Shown here in pieces: positions 24,196 to 37,570 of a DNA stretch of 64,000 nt. Below the pieces are notes generated by a model. That model had not been told where the DNA came from. It made no database searches and was given only the letters and a program-made list of their open reading frames with translations. Origin of the DNA: Pyxicephalus adspersus (taxonomy: Eukaryota > Chordata > Amphibia > Anura > Pyxicephalidae). The translations under genes and the position numbers were made by a program. Numbering within the stretch: the first letter of the stretch is position 1; each line of letters starts with the position of its first letter. The stretch spans positions 47,144,119 through 47,208,118 of the forward strand of contig NC_092859.1 of assembly GCF_032062135.1 (NCBI RefSeq), in the 5' to 3' direction.

Positions 24196-25593
24196 ATGAT
24201 GAAGATCAGCCATTCTTTGTTTTTTATCTTTTTATTTCTTCTGAAGATCCCTTCTTTGGAAGCAGATTGCTCCTATGATGAATCACTTAGGCATTGTTCC
24301 TGTTCGCATTTCGACTTGACCAACATAATGTCCATTGCTTCATGCATTAGGGCTTCCAGCTTTGAATTCAGTAAAGGAAACTATGTGAATGCAGAACATT
24401 TTATTACATACAACTTTGAACTGCAGCAAGTTCTCAGTCAAATTCAAACTCAATTAACCAAGGTCAGTTTTGTCAATGTTGTTTTGTCTCAGGATTTTTT
24501 GTTTGCCTTTATTAAATGGTTGGAAAAAATTCCAATTATTTTGCTTGCTTTTGAAAACACAACTTTTGTGGGCCAATATAGCTTGACAATGGGAGCACAA
24601 CAACCTCGTATATCATCTCTGCAATTCATAAATGTGTCTTCAAATCCATTAATACAAACTGATTCTGTATTTCATGGTCTTGGAAACTGGATGTCTACAC
24701 TGAGCAAGTTAACAGTGGAGAAGTCCGACTTGAAAACTATTCCATGTAATATCAGTATGGATTTTAAGTACATGTCAGATCTAGACCTATCTGAAAACCT
24801 TCTTCAAGAAGAAAGTCTCACTTCTTCTTTCTGCAATGGAGCATTTCCCAATCTCAAGATACTAAAACTTCGGCATAATAATTTAGTTAAATATGAATCT
24901 GTCTGCCGAACACTAAGGAATTACAACCTATTGGCGAATTTAGATCTAAGTCAGAATAATTTCTCCAGCCTGTCCAATTATTTTTGTGAATGGCAACCAT
25001 CATTAGTTCGCCTAAATTTGTCCAGTACTGGGTTGGAGCATGTTGATGATGGTTTGCCTAAAAACTGTGAAGTTCTTGATTTACGCTACAACAAAATTGA
25101 AGTGCTAAATATCTCATTGCCTAGACTGAAAGAACTCTATCTGTCTTACAATGCATTTACAACTATTTCCCCCATGGGTAATCTACCATCCCTTCAAGTC
25201 CTAGCTGTAGATGGGAATCTTATTGAAACTCTAAGCAGAGGTCAGCTTCAAAATTTTGAACACCTGAGAAGTTTTAAAGGAGACAACAATCCATATAGCT
25301 GTTCGTGTTCGTTTGTGATTGAAATGAAAGAAATTGCGGAAACTGACTGGATAATTCAGAAGTGGCCTGAAGGATACATATGTAATTCCCCACCATCATT
25401 TAAGGATATGCTGGTCGATGAAGTCAATCGTTCATTCTTTGAATGTCACACGCATCTCTTAATAGTTTTGATATGTATCATAATACTATTGTTAACTATA
25501 GCTATAATAATTTGCTTTGTAAAGATTCATCGGAGTAACAAAACAAGATCTACGCGGACAGTTAGTGGAAATTCCAACAGTGTGCAGTTTTAA
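24196..25593 (+). CDS. CD14: CD14-like leucine-rich-repeat pattern-recognition receptor, transmembrane form
   Basis: The product is 465 residues, in one exon. Residues 1-23 form a signal peptide (hydrophobic FFIFLFLL, cleavage near LEA|DCSY). Leucine-rich repeats run to about residue 360 (LDLSENLL, LDLSQNNF, LNLSSTGLE, LDLRYNKIE). A cysteine-rich C-terminal cap follows (cysteines about 369, 371, 396, 417), then a transmembrane helix at about 421-442 and a 23-residue basic/polar tail. Several N-glycosylation sequons are present. LNLSSTGLEHVDDGLPKN followed by LDLRYNKIE matches the CD14 C-terminal repeats, and the divergent TMCO6 neighbour matches mammalian synteny. Family role: co-receptor for lipopolysaccharide and other ligands for Toll-like receptors. 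There is no TIR domain, so it is not a TLR. Mammalian CD14 is GPI-anchored and shorter. The start codon lies 10 bases after an acceptor (tttttccag, 24177-24185), implying an upstream exon. An overlapping second ATG is adjacent. Confidence 0.85.
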   Translation: MMKISHSLFFIFLFLLKIPSLEADCSYDESLRHCSCSHFDLTNIMSIASCIRASSFEFSKGNYVNAEHFITYNFELQQVLSQIQTQLTKVSFVNVVLSQDFLFAFIKWLEKIPIILLAFENTTFVGQYSLTMGAQQPRISSLQFINVSSNPLIQTDSVFHGLGNWMSTLSKLTVEKSDLKTIPCNISMDFKYMSDLDLSENLLQEESLTSSFCNGAFPNLKILKLRHNNLVKYESVCRTLRNYNLLANLDLSQNNFSSLSNYFCEWQPSLVRLNLSSTGLEHVDDGLPKNCEVLDLRYNKIEVLNISLPRLKELYLSYNAFTTISPMGNLPSLQVLAVDGNLIETLSRGQLQNFEHLRSFKGDNNPYSCSCSFVIEMKEIAETDWIIQKWPEGYICNSPPSFKDMLVDEVNRSFFECHTHLLIVLICIIILLLTIAIIICFVKIHRSNKTRSTRTVSGNSNSVQF

Positions 25594-26698
25594 AAATGTC
25601 TGTAAACTGGCTTAATTACAATGTATAATTCTAGTTTACATATTTACATATAGTTTACATATTTACCAAAGTGTTATCAAAAATATATGAGTCTAGTTAG
25701 ATTGGTGAGGAGGCTTAAAGTATAAACCCAAAATGAAGAATCCTAAATTTCGAAGAATACTAGTTCTGGACAAAATTGACTGCATAATCTTTCTTTCAAG
25801 CTTTACCTTTTTTATTCTCTCCAGGTAATGTTTCACGTAGCATATTGTCCTTGTGTAGCTGTTTCCTCCCCCGGTGTATCTGTGGAGGGAGCTATGGTTT
25901 TCACACAGGCTGGACTTTAAAACGTATCTGTCTTTTGCTCATCTAAATTACTTAGAGAAGATGGGGCAGGGGAATTAGTAATCTACACAAAAAAGATAAC
26001 ATTTTTGTTTCCAGTTTATTTTACAGGAAGTGACATTTTTCTTGAAAATGCAACCATCTTACATAAGGATGGATAAACTGCCAATGGTAATATTTTGCTG
26101 CTGAGTTTTTTTTATACATATACCTGTCAATAGATGAATATGTGTTTGCTGACTTCAAATGAACAAGCTAGTTGCCTGACTGTCATGCTGACCTTATGTC
26201 TTCTAAACATTGTGCTTTTATCGAGTACATTATGTATCAGACAAGGATTTCTGACTATGATTTGTGTACTTCTTCCAAATTAGGGGTTAGGAAACTATGA
26301 CAGTCAGTGAATTATTATACCAGCTAGGTAGCTAGCATTTCCAGGAGGAGTTTTACAATGATAATTCTCATATTACACCCATCACTGCTTTATTTTAAAA
26401 GGACAATATAATGTATAATGGTTTTAATTCAACATTTTAGGTTGTTGTTTTGTTAAGGTTTATACTTTTTTTAACTGTAATGTTACAATGCTGTATAGTA
26501 TTTACTGGATTACCTAAAGAGGCTGGACATAAGATGCTGCCTGATGTGTGGATTTGTTTGTTTGAATGAAACTTTGTCCTTAGCCATCAAATAAGATATG
26601 AGTCACTTCTATGTTTAAATTTCAGCCCAAGTAATTACATTCTGTAGACAACAGGCGTTATATAAAAAAAATCAAATGTCCTAAAGCTCTACTAACCA

Positions 26699-26713
26699 AA
26701 TAAATGAAATAAA
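26699..26713 (+). terminator. Possible polyadenylation signals for the CD14-like gene
   Basis: Two AATAAA hexamers occur at 26699-26704 and 26708-26713, about 1.1 kb after the stop codon. Such hexamers are common in AT-rich DNA, and another lies near 27175, so the true 3' end is uncertain. Confidence 0.3.
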
Positions 26714-29700
26714 ACATCTGACTTGTGTCCAAATTGACAACTATAGGTGGCAACATACAGTACATTCATATAAAATGTATGTATATGTATGTACATAACT
26801 TACATGTAAAAATTAACAAAGTAAAATCAACTGTAAAGTTCTATATGTAAAAAGTAAAATCCAAGGTATGGTCTCAAAAATGAAGATGTGGAAGATGTAC
26901 ACTTACTGACCACTAGATAAACCATGGTATTTGAGGATGTGTAATTTTTACAGGTATGTGGTCTTCTACTTCCAAATTGTGGGATCATACCTTGAATTGT
27001 TCTTTTTAAAAATGGAACTTTATGATTTGATATCTAAAAAGAAGATTCTGGAAAACATTAAAGGAGCGTAAACTTCTACCTGCTGGATTAAAAAGAGAAT
27101 AATAACCATTTTTTACAATATTTCATATTTAGCACATTCAAAAATACTTAAGAAAATGTAATTTATTTAGCCCAAAATAAAGAATGCACAAGACTAAGTA
27201 AAGTTTTACTTTAGGCTGGATTCACATATTTCCATTCACAGTAATGTGTGAAAGTGTGTTGAACCTGCATTTTAAAGTGTGCTACTGCAACATGCCACTC
27301 CTACTAAGGCGCTGTGTATAAGCAATGCAATGCAATTTTTTTGGAATGTCAATGTACCTGCACTTTAGCATATTACTGTTCTATTTATTTACATGTGTTG
27401 CAATGCATCAAGTTATGTTGTATTGCCTAATAGATGTGCAGGGCCATATAATTGGAAACACAAAAAAGTACTCCTTGATGCACATGGGAAAGTATATACA
27501 GTGTGGGCTCTTAAGGGTGATGCTAGTAGTTGCAGTGTTTTCTATCAGTAGTTTCAGACAGTGGCGGATGATCAAACTGTGGGCCCCTATGCAGAACTAA
27601 CTTGAGCCACCTTTTGCAGTGGCACTCTTTGCACCTCCTTGGTCTGCTCATGGTTCCAGAGTTACTCTTTGCCACCATAAATTGCATGGTCCATTGTTGT
27701 CACCATCTGGAAGTTGCATCCAGTAGTGGGGCAAGGGCATGAAGACAGGAAATGGCCAAAACAGCCTGAGTGAGGTCAGCAACTTGGAAATACAAAAAAA
27801 TTATATCCCTGGCATACTTATCTTATTTGTGTTCCCTCTCAACTACTTGCTCCTCCACACTTGACACTGAAATCAGCTGTGCTACTGACCTGGGGGTTGT
27901 CAAGCATTTGAGAATACCAAATGCTTTGTGATTAGCTGCTCTGGGCACCATTACAGAGGAGCAGGTCACATTCTCCCACATACCTGGAGGTTCAGGGTAC
28001 ATCTAATGCCTGTGGAGGAGCATGGAGTTGTGAGAGACAGCAGGTCAGGTAAGGCTTTACCCTGCAATGTATTCAAAACGCATTTATAACTCATATAGCA
28101 ATTCTTTATAAATGTGCCAGAGGAACTTTCGAAAAAAAAAAATAACAATGTGGTTGCTTTACAAATGGTAAATATGAATCTCCTTTTACATAGTAATCAT
28201 GGGTAAAAAAAACAAGTCATATCTAAAATCTGTAGTTTTTGGTGCATATCGTATATATCAAGCATTAAGTTTTTTGGGGAACTTTTTTTAGAAACGTTTG
28301 TTGAAAATGTTTAATTCTAAAATTGATGTTCTAAATTATTTTATCAATATTTGTATAAAATCATTTTTTTAGTTAATATAGGAAGTTACTGGCTTACATT
28401 ACAGACTTCAAAGAGTTGTTATTTGCATATTGCATTTATAAGCAAAAGCAGCAACCCCTATATTGGGCATGGGCCAAACTATAGTTGATACAGGTATTAC
28501 ATGCTGCTTTGTGGATATCCGAGCAACTACATATCAAATGAAGGTACATACATTTAATCTATTCTGAGATTTGATTTTATTATGAAAAATTATGTGATTG
28601 ATTTCTATTTTAAAGTTTTAAAATACATGAGTGTAATTCAGATTGCTCAACATTAGTATATGGTGCTTTTTTCCCTACCAATGAACTTTCATCTTACACC
28701 AATATTATGTACCAAAGGCCCCAATCCTCAAGGGACTTTGACAAGGTTTTGACAGTATTTACAATTTAGAATTGATGTGTATCAAAAATAATTTTCCTGG
28801 AGCACCTTAATAAAGTTTATATATTTTTGTATTTTTATATGAAATTCACTGTATGTATCTTACATCTTTCTTTTATTTATATTTACTCCTTAAAGTCCCT
28901 CTTTTGGCATAACTATTTTTTATATAAAGTCTGCCCTTGTGGCATCATCACAGAAGCTGAAGAACATTTTACAGAATAAAAGCGAGGAGGAAGGATCTAA
29001 AAAGTTACTGCAAATCATTTACTGGGACTACATAGATTGTAGACAGGTTCATTGAACCATAGGTAGTATGCAGATTTGGAATGGCAGTGGGAACAAGGGT
29101 ACAATTTAACAATGTAGTTGTAATGTAATGTAGTCTTAGTGGCTACATGGTCTGCAGAATGTGACAAAGCTGCAGTGATTGTGACCATAGGAGAATAAGC
29201 TTTGCCACACTGGAGGAAGGCCCAAGCAGGACCAGATTAAAAAAAATAGGACTAACATGTTTTAAAAAAGCATGTTCAAGATGTATTTTTTTCCTATATT
29301 TGTTCTTTAAATCTACTATCTGCTCAGTATTTAAAATGTGTGCTTCTTACCCCCTCATTTATAATAAAGACCTATTGCTTAGTTACTCTTGCACTATGTG
29401 TAAAGAAGAGGAATACTTACCTTATTCCCTACTTCCCTGACAGCCAAGCCTTTTTCTCATATCCACTCCAGTCTTGGAATGTGTCATGGCCTGGTTTGCC
29501 GAATTGCTGGCCCCATGTTACATGTGAGAGGCCACTCAAATGACAAAATTGAACTGGCATGTTTTTTTTTTTTTTGCCAATTCTCCTGCTCCTATAAAGT
29601 ATGTTGCATGTAAAATATATTATAAATCATGAATTGTATTCGATATTGACAAAGTCCTTTGTTTATAATGCACAATTATTTATTAGTGCCACTGTGTGTA

Positions 29701-30154
29701 TTTTTTTTGTAATAAACTGCTGCATTTTAATTCTTTTCAATCTATCTACTGTTATCTTTTGCTCTAAAATATGCTATGTAGTTTGAAATGTAATCTAAAA
29801 GGAATGTATATGCGTTGCAGAGCACCACAATACACAGTAACGCACTGCTCGGTGTGGTTGTATGCCAAATTGCAACAGTACATGCCCAATTTTTTGAGTG
29901 TTTTGGAGCACTGACATCCTATTTATATGAATGTACTGCCTTAACACAAAAACAAGAGCGTTGTTAAGAAAGTGTGAAAAACATTTACATCACACCTTGG
30001 TTGGTGAAGAACCTGTCTAAGCAGGGGTAATGTTGCAAGACCCTGGTAAACGTGAGGATCACAAATTTCATTAAAAACTTTTCCACTTCACCATGGAGTT
30101 TAGCATACATACCACTGCACTGTACATTTTTTTTTCGCTTTGGATCTGTGAAGG
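26714..30154. other. Intergenic, no gene recognised
   Basis: AT-rich sequence with short random-looking open frames. The segment near 27210-27320 (GGCTGGATTCACA onward) resembles an eroded MITE, but no partner end could be placed. No coding exon was supported. Confidence 0.45.
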
Positions 30155-30161
30155 GGTTAGA

Positions 30162-30379
30162 CAAGGGTTCTTGACCTTTTTAACATGGGGAAACCCCTTC
30201 AAGGAACTCCTGGTTTACATTAGTCTGGTCATCAGTAAGAAGAACAGCTCCTACATTGAAGAATGCCACCCTACAGATAGCCAAAAAGATCACTGGTGTC
30301 TGGTAAACTGAGTCACAAACTACTCATTGCTGAAGGAACTCCTAGCAACTATTTGAGGAACCCTGGTTGAGAAATACAG
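30162..30379 (+). mobile_element. hAT-like MITE (GGTTTCTCAACC family)
   Basis: Left end CAAGGGTTCTTGACC, right end GGTTGAGAAATACAG. Near-identical GGTTAGA sequences lie outside both ends, consistent with the 8-bp duplication of hAT transposons. The interior matches the copies at 40158 and 44781 (GGGGAACCCC-like, CATTGAAGAATGCCACC blocks). Non-coding. Confidence 0.7.
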
Positions 30380-33300
30380 GGTTAGAACCTCTGCTTTAGT
30401 GCAGTCTAATGCCAAACCCCGTTTGGTGGTCAGTGGTTGTAAAACTTACCTACTCTCTACCCACATACACACAATGATGGTAGGTAAGTGGCAAAATTTT
30501 TTACATATCGCAGCACTTTCGGAAAAGTAACAACCAGGACCTATTTGGACTGAAGCATTGTGGTATTGCGCATTACTGCAATGCGCGTTGATATTTGTCA
30601 CATGCATGTACACAAACTGACACATTCGCAATGTACATCAGCATGCTGACATGCTGTAAATGAAACATTAAGACTATTGTCATCAGAATTAGAAATTTAA
30701 CTCTCAGCTTTCTGTTTTTCCATGACATTTTTATACTGGAAAAGCAGAGAACAAAAAGTCTCATTATTGACTCTACAGACTATACAGACTGCAAATCTAT
30801 TTATTTATATCACCTATTTAAATAAAACTGCCTTTACCTTCATTTTAATGTGTTGGCAGATGACTAATAGGCTAAACAGCTTTTCTTTTGATTGGGGTGC
30901 CTTTGGGGGTCAGGGAGTACCAACTGGCCCTAACACAAAAGAACAGTTTCAAACACTCTATGTAAGAATAATAGATAAGATATAGCATGAAATGTCCAGA
31001 TAACATGGGAAGGGATATGATGTTGTATAAATGGTATTATGAAACTTCGGAATTCCCTTCTCATATAAAAAGATGACACATCACACTTAATATAGGGGAA
31101 ATTGCCAGCCTATTGTGCAAAGGTGAAACTATATAGCTTGTAGTAATTGAGGGGTATAAAGAAGGATAATAATGGAGTTAAGTGTGTGAAGATTTAAATG
31201 TATATAATGAGATATCAATCAAACGTATAGTGATTCATAGTGTAATTACTATGTTCAAACATAGCAACATGGAATAGGGAAAAACATCCTGTAGGGAAAA
31301 ATACTTTTACACTTACATTTGAAGGATCCTGGGAAGTGCTGAGTGCAGCAAAATTTGCACCTCTCTGCTTTCCCCAGATCTTGCTTGAATGAAGATAGTA
31401 TCACTGTCATCTAGCTACCATGGTGGAAAGTTAAGGGGCAAAGTTTATATTTTTATATTTTTCCCTTCCATGTATTTTTTACACTTTTTTTCAGAGGTTT
31501 ATTTGCAAAGTTTGGGGACATTTATATATAATGAACTTTCTCTGGGAGTGATTTATACAAACACTACAATCGAAAGGGCTAGATGATGCTGGATGTCCTT
31601 CAGTCAGGAATTGAGAAGGGCTGTATCTGACTTGTTGCAGTTTTTAATGCACATAATGAGAAGCTTTCAGTTTGCAGCAAAATTAGAGTAAGCAATTTTA
31701 GTAAATGTGAGCAGCCTGTACAACTTTGCAAGGCTGGATTTCAGCTTCAAGCACTGCAACAACTCTTTTGCATGCAAGTATTTTCCTCCAAATAGAACTC
31801 GTTTGTTTTACATTTCTTGTCTTCATTCTTTTTTTGTTTCAGAATGTGCCAATGGCTCTCTAGTTTTTAGTTCCAGCAACATGATGTGTGGTAACCACTA
31901 TCATGTGGTCTGCCTAATCAGTAATTGGTCAGCAATTGACCTAGTTGCTGAACATTACTGAATTGCAAATTGTAAATAGACCTTAGTTGCATAAAGAATA
32001 GCAAAAAGCACATAAGCTTCATTTCCAAGACTTTTGTATCTGGGTTTTTCAAGTACTTCCCTGCATATCATAAACAATACAGATACAATAAATCACCCGT
32101 AAACTTGGATAGCTAACGTAATCTTTTGGAAGGCTGAACTTTTCAGTACAAGGATCCTTGTAGTGTCTATGGCACACTGTATTCTAGTGAAGAAAGTAGG
32201 ATATCGGATGATATGGCATGTTTCCTTTTATTACCGGCTAGAGGTATAAATCATACTGGTTTTGTGGCAATTTAAGAAAGGCATAGCATGGATTCACAAT
32301 AATAAATGGAAACACAAGCATTAACAACCAGCTGTTGGCATAATAGCATGTGCATAAAGTTACATGGCACAGTATTTGTAACCAAAATTGGACACAGTCA
32401 TATATCAACCAGCTATGGAGGAAGTACAGAAACTTATCAGTTGGGTCAGTTCCCAAGTCTTTAGTGTCAGGGGTTTTGGAGCAACTCTATTATTTCTTTT
32501 TTCTAAACTGAAGTTCAATCAGCTAATATTTTGCCTTCCTTGGTACCTACCTCTCCCCCCTTTAAATTAAACCTTTATGTTTTTATAAAATTCATATTAT
32601 AGACCCAATGACATCATCGTGGCAAAGCAGAGAGATGTTGGGTGACGGAGGCGTGGGTAATGTACAAAGTTTCCTGAAAATCTTACAACCTCATGCAGGC
32701 TGCCCTATTTAACGCCCACACATAATGTTGAGTCTTCACGACTAAAAGAACTGAAATGAATATGGTGAAAAGGGTGGCCCAGGGGCAGTAAGGTTTGGGA
32801 GGAAAGGGCACAGTGAGGCTGGATGTCAATTATTCAGAAAAGTTTGCTTTTAGTCCAGGAGAGGAGTCCTTATGGCTGTGAAAGGCTAAAGATAAAGCTG
32901 AAGTACAGTTTTAATACTTGTTATGCTCTGGGTCCTCATACACTTTGGGCATCATACCAGTTCTGCGCTGTTCTGGTCACCAAGCAGGTCACCAACACAA
33001 CAGGCAGCACACAGGAACAGCAAATAGGATGTGGCAGTAACTGTTTTATATTTAGGGCATGTTTTGATGGGCTTTGGGCTATTGTTTAGGGTATCAATTT
33101 GACATTAGCACAGGATGCATTCTGCATCTATTGATAGGCTCAGTTGACCTACGTTTTACTTGTAGCTGAACTATTTCCAATGGTTTTCACATGCAAATTC
33201 TGCTTTAAGATGTTTCATTTTTTTTTAGCAAGGATATATTTGTGTCCGTTTTTATTCATTTACATTATTATATTTTATTATTGCCTGGTGTTCTATATCT

Positions 33301-35113
33301 GAAAAGTGCCCAACTCCCCAATTTAGAGAAATCTAAAAAAAACTATAATTATTTTTTAATTTTGGATCTTAGCTTTATTGATCCTACAATGTGACCTACA
33401 CAAGGGACTTCAGTGGCTTGGGTCAAATATATAGCTTTTTCCTTGCTTCATAAAAAAAAGCAGCAGTACAAAAGACTTAAACTTCCCCAAAGGTAACAGC
33501 AATGTTTTCATTCACAATGGCCCTTTGTCAATATGAATCATGGTTAGGAGTAACAAGCTGTTTATGGCAGAGTATCTTGTATGCCACCTGCTGAGACAAT
33601 TTGTGTCCCGACTGCTGCCTAATGGAACAGGCAGGGTTGATTTACAAAATTACAAACCTAATTCACATATTATCCTTAAACTATCCTAAACATTGGTATG
33701 TTTCAGAACAAACACATTACAAAGTTATTTTAAACATTTTATTGTTTTCTGATTATTTTCTAAGTTTGCCTTGCAATTTTTTTTATTGTAGTTTTAGTTT
33801 TAAGAATAAAGTTACAAGGTAGGCGTGATATCAAATGACAAATTACTACCAACAGAAGAAATATATTGTTGTATAGTCCTGTTCAGCTTTAGCCACAGGA
33901 AACAAGCAGCATAAACACGATACCTCCACATGTAGAAAGGTCTTATTAAATATTAAGCGAAACTTCATACTGGCCTACAGGTGACTTTCTCCCACATCAT
34001 AATGGACACGGGAAAGGTAAGCTCATTCAATTGATCTCTTAATGGCATGTTAGATTTGGAAATTCGTTTAGGTTTATGAGACAAAAATATTTTACAGACA
34101 AGGTAGATGTAAATGTAAATACATTTGTAAAATAATGATCTTCCCAATGGTGCCTGACAAAGGATTGTGAAGGCTCTGATTCATTGATGAAGGCTCTGAT
34201 TCAGTGAAGTATTACTTTTGTTACTATTATCATTAGTTACATTATCTTTGGTATTACTAAAGAAATGCTAAATATTTGTTTGTCTATTCCCACTCATTAT
34301 GGGTTTATTTCATTCGAATCTAAGACCAAACAAGAAATGATAGGTATGAAAGTCAAACTATTTAATGCCAATACATATAACAGTAAAGACAATACACAGT
34401 TAAGGTCATACTCACCTAAAAGAGCATCTGAGAAATAAACAAATAAAAAAAGACAATCGAATGAGAATCGGTATTGGCGGAGCGGGGTGACTGGTGTAAT
34501 GGTGGAAACAATAATGAAGTGTTCGGCTCGGCAATGGTTGCCTCATACAACTTAAGACCACACTGACGTCATGCTGTGCCTCCCTTGTTTTTCTGTCTCT
34601 AGTACAGTTTGTAAATTTAGTACAATATAAAGGAGAAAATTGTCATTCAGAATTTAAGACTTTATTAGAATATTGTTTTTGTTTCATTATTATTAAAACA
34701 TAAAAATTGCAAGTAATGTGTAAATCTTTCTGTGAACCACCAACATTTTCTTGCGGACCACCAGTGCCACTGACCACGGACCACTGGTTTAACTAATTGT
34801 CTAAGATACCATAGGTCTCACCCCAATATATTCCCGAAAGGGAATTATGTAGAAAACTGTACTACCCAATGTACAGAGGTCACAATTTCCACAAAGTAAC
34901 TTAACCCCCCAAACATCATGTTGCTTAATTTCAATATACATGAAGTTCTGGACAGCTGTCTTGTTTGCCAGAATATTTAACTGACATGGAGTCAAAGCCA
35001 TAGTAAGTTAATTAGGAACCTAAGCAAGTTTGCATTTTGTTATCCAGATATGCTCATGACCCTTCTACTGTGCCACCCATGATTCTGACTTCAGCCCTAT
35101 TATAAACACAACA
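30380..35113. other. Intergenic, no gene recognised
   Basis: About 4.7 kb of AT-rich sequence. A 22-bp direct duplication (GAAGGCTCTGATTCA units) occurs near 34170-34205. No exon-like segment with conserved motifs was found on either strand. Confidence 0.45.
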
Positions 35114-35259
35114 GACCTGATTTATTAAAGCTCTCCAAGGCTGGAGAAGATACACTTTTATCTGTGTGATCCAGCAAACCTGGATTAAAAGCAAATGTTG
35201 TGAATCCTGGACCAGATGCATTCCAGCCTGAATCACCCAGCTTCACTGATGAAAGTGTG
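35114..35259. mobile_element. Foldback MITE, GATTTATTAAAGCTCTCC family, copy B (truncated)
   Basis: Starts GACCTGATTTATTAAAGCTC and reaches CACCCAGCTTCACTGATGAA, then stops without its right terminal repeat because copy C begins directly. The junction suggests copy C inserted at, or recombined with, copy B. Confidence 0.75.
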
Positions 35260-35462
35260 GGCCTGATTTAGTAAAGGATACACTTCCAGTAAATCTTGGT
35301 GATCCAGCAAACCTAGAACTGATTTCTTCAGAAACTTTTTCTCTTTGATAGCAAATTATTTAAATCCTGGACCAGATCCATTCCGGTTTTGCTAGATAAC
35401 CCAGCTTTACTGATGAAAGTATATCCTTTCCAGCCTTGGAGAGCTTTATTAAATCAGGCCCA
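35260..35462. mobile_element. Foldback MITE, GATTTATTAAAGCTCTCC family, copy C
   Basis: Runs from GGGCCTGATTTAGTAAAG to GCTTTATTAAATCAGGCCC with pairing inner blocks, and abuts copy B. The left arm has lost the CTCTCCAAGGCTGGAG portion. Confidence 0.8.
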
Positions 35463-36839
35463 CTTTCTCAATGGATGCTTCTATTTAGTTTTACTTGTTT
35501 CATGGATTTGTATGGCTAAACCTTTTTTTCTTTGGCTTTTTTACGTTTTATAAATCTTATAAGGTCACTAAAAGTGAAGATAAAATGTTATTTTATTTCA
35601 GGACTTCTGAAATAACATGAAAAATTACCCTTTGTACTGGATCTAGGGGTGGGTCCAGGGTGGCAGATAGATTCCCCACTGTATTAAGTTTTGGTCCCTT
35701 TAAAAAAGAAAGTATTATTTACTGCATTAAAAATCAAAGATATTTTGGGGGCCAACAGTCCCCATTTTCTTGGTTTTATTACAGGACCCTGGACTTGGGA
35801 AAGGGGGGAAGGATGTGGGTGGGTCCACCTCTCCCAATACATTATATGACAGGATATCACAGCAGCCAGACAGGTATGTTTGGAGGAAAAAAAGGATCAG
35901 GGTGCTGCTTAAGTATGAGTAAGTACCAGACCTGCAGGCAGCATTACAAGGTAACTTCTGTGTATTTTTGAAAGACCTGTACAGTAGTGCACATCTAGAG
36001 AAAGAGACTGTTGCTGTCCTCCTAGCAGTTGGACTGAAGCTGAAGTAAGCATTACCTTTTGTTTTCATTTGATTTTCTACTAAAATTAATCTGTAATATT
36101 TCAGTTTGGATTAATAAACTGACTGTTATAAATCCTCCGCAGTGCCTGGGGTAGCTCCAGATGCCCCATAACTTCACACCTTGCAGTTGGGCTACCTGCT
36201 GCATTGCAGGAATAAAAAATACCTTATTACTGGCTCCCTTCTTTCCAATATGTTCATTTATCTCTCCAAGTCCATTGGTTGTGGTTGGGCTCTCACTGAC
36301 CTCACTTACAGAGCAGTCCTAGGTGATGTCAGACCCTGCAACTGCAACATGGAAAGTGTTTGAGAATAGGCTGCTAGAGACTAGGCTCACAAAGGAAAAG
36401 CATGCAAGAACAAAGCAAGTAAAAGTTTTTTATTTTCCACCTAGAGAAAGGCAAACATTTAAAACTTTTGGCCTTGGGGAAATAGACATCACCAAGTACC
36501 TTTTAACTCACTGGCTTTTTAGAAACCATTAACAGTACTTTGTGATGGCATCATAAGAAAATTTCACAACTGTCTAGTCGCCTCTCCCTCTTTCAGCTGT
36601 TTGTAGTACATGCAAGAAGCAAGTGGAGTGGTACACAGTGATTGTCCTGACAACTGCAGGTTTTATTCTGTCCAGATAGTACATTAGAGCATTCCTGCCT
36701 CCTGAGAGAGGAATTTATGACTTCATTTGTATCCTTGTAATAAATTTGTTGCATAATCTCCCTCTCTCTGTTCCTGTTAGCATTGTTGTTCTGTGGGACA
36801 GAGCTAATAAATGTTTTCTTATGTGTTTTATGTGGCTTA
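35463..36839. other. Intergenic, no gene recognised
   Basis: No conserved coding segment is visible. A 103-codon open frame at 35660-35971 has no recognisable domain and is overlapped by a longer antisense frame, so both are probably chance. Confidence 0.4.
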
Positions 36840-37000
36840 AATGTCTATTCTATTGATTTTAGATTGTAAGCTTTTCTTGGCAGGGTCTTCTCCTCCTCCT
36901 ATGTCACTGTTTGTATTTGTCTGTAACAACCCCTTTTTAATGTACAGCGCTGTTCAATATGTTGGTGCTATAGAAATACTGTTTATTATTATTACAGTTA
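36840..37000 (+). mobile_element. L2/CR1-like 3' end
   Basis: AGATTGTAAGCTTTTCTTGG, CAGGGTCTTCTCCTCC, AATGTACAGCGCTG and a TATAGAAATACTG end followed by TTATTATTA. This is the plus-strand version of the tails at 13430, 14905 and 38598. Confidence 0.75.
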
Positions 37001-37439
37001 AAATAATATTAATAATGATATTTGATACTAAGAAACCTATTTATAACAAAAAGTGGCATTGCTATTCCATTTTACCTTACTGGATTACCTAAATCTAGTC
37101 TGCATATTCAGTTCATTCTTTAAATTTAGAAAATGGCGTGCAGCATGAAGTATATCCCAGAGTTTTCTCTGCTTAATGCAGTAAAGAGAACTCTGTGCTT
37201 GGGGGAAAAGGCTGATCACTTAGTCATTACCAGATTTTCCTCCTGACTCATATAAAGCATTAAATATATTAAACACCTGCTGATCCTGCTAGTCCACTTT
37301 ATCAATATCCCCTGCACGAAAGCAGATCTATCCTGGCATGGTCAGTTTGCATTTATCCCTTCCACTAGGAAGCTACAGGAGCCATGCTTGTATTCCCTTG
37401 GTCTAATTGCTGCTTACACCTTCCATTACCACCCTTAAG

Positions 37440-37570
37440 GAATACATCTGCACCTCCTATTTAACCTCTTTAATGTACAGTGCTGGGTAATATGTTAATG
37501 CTATATAAATACTGTTTATTATTATTATTATTATTATTAATATTAATAATAATAATATCAATAATAATAT
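37440..37570 (+). mobile_element. L2/CR1-like 3' end with long (TTA)n tail
   Basis: AATGTACAGTGCTGGGTAAT, GCTATATAAATACTG and then more than 30 bases of TTA/AAT microsatellite. Only the terminal piece of the element is preserved. Confidence 0.7.

Noticed and set aside
35660..36068. Opposed frames of 103 and 113 codons
   Set aside because: No motif in either and no exon-boundary pattern; probably chance in a locally less AT-rich stretch.
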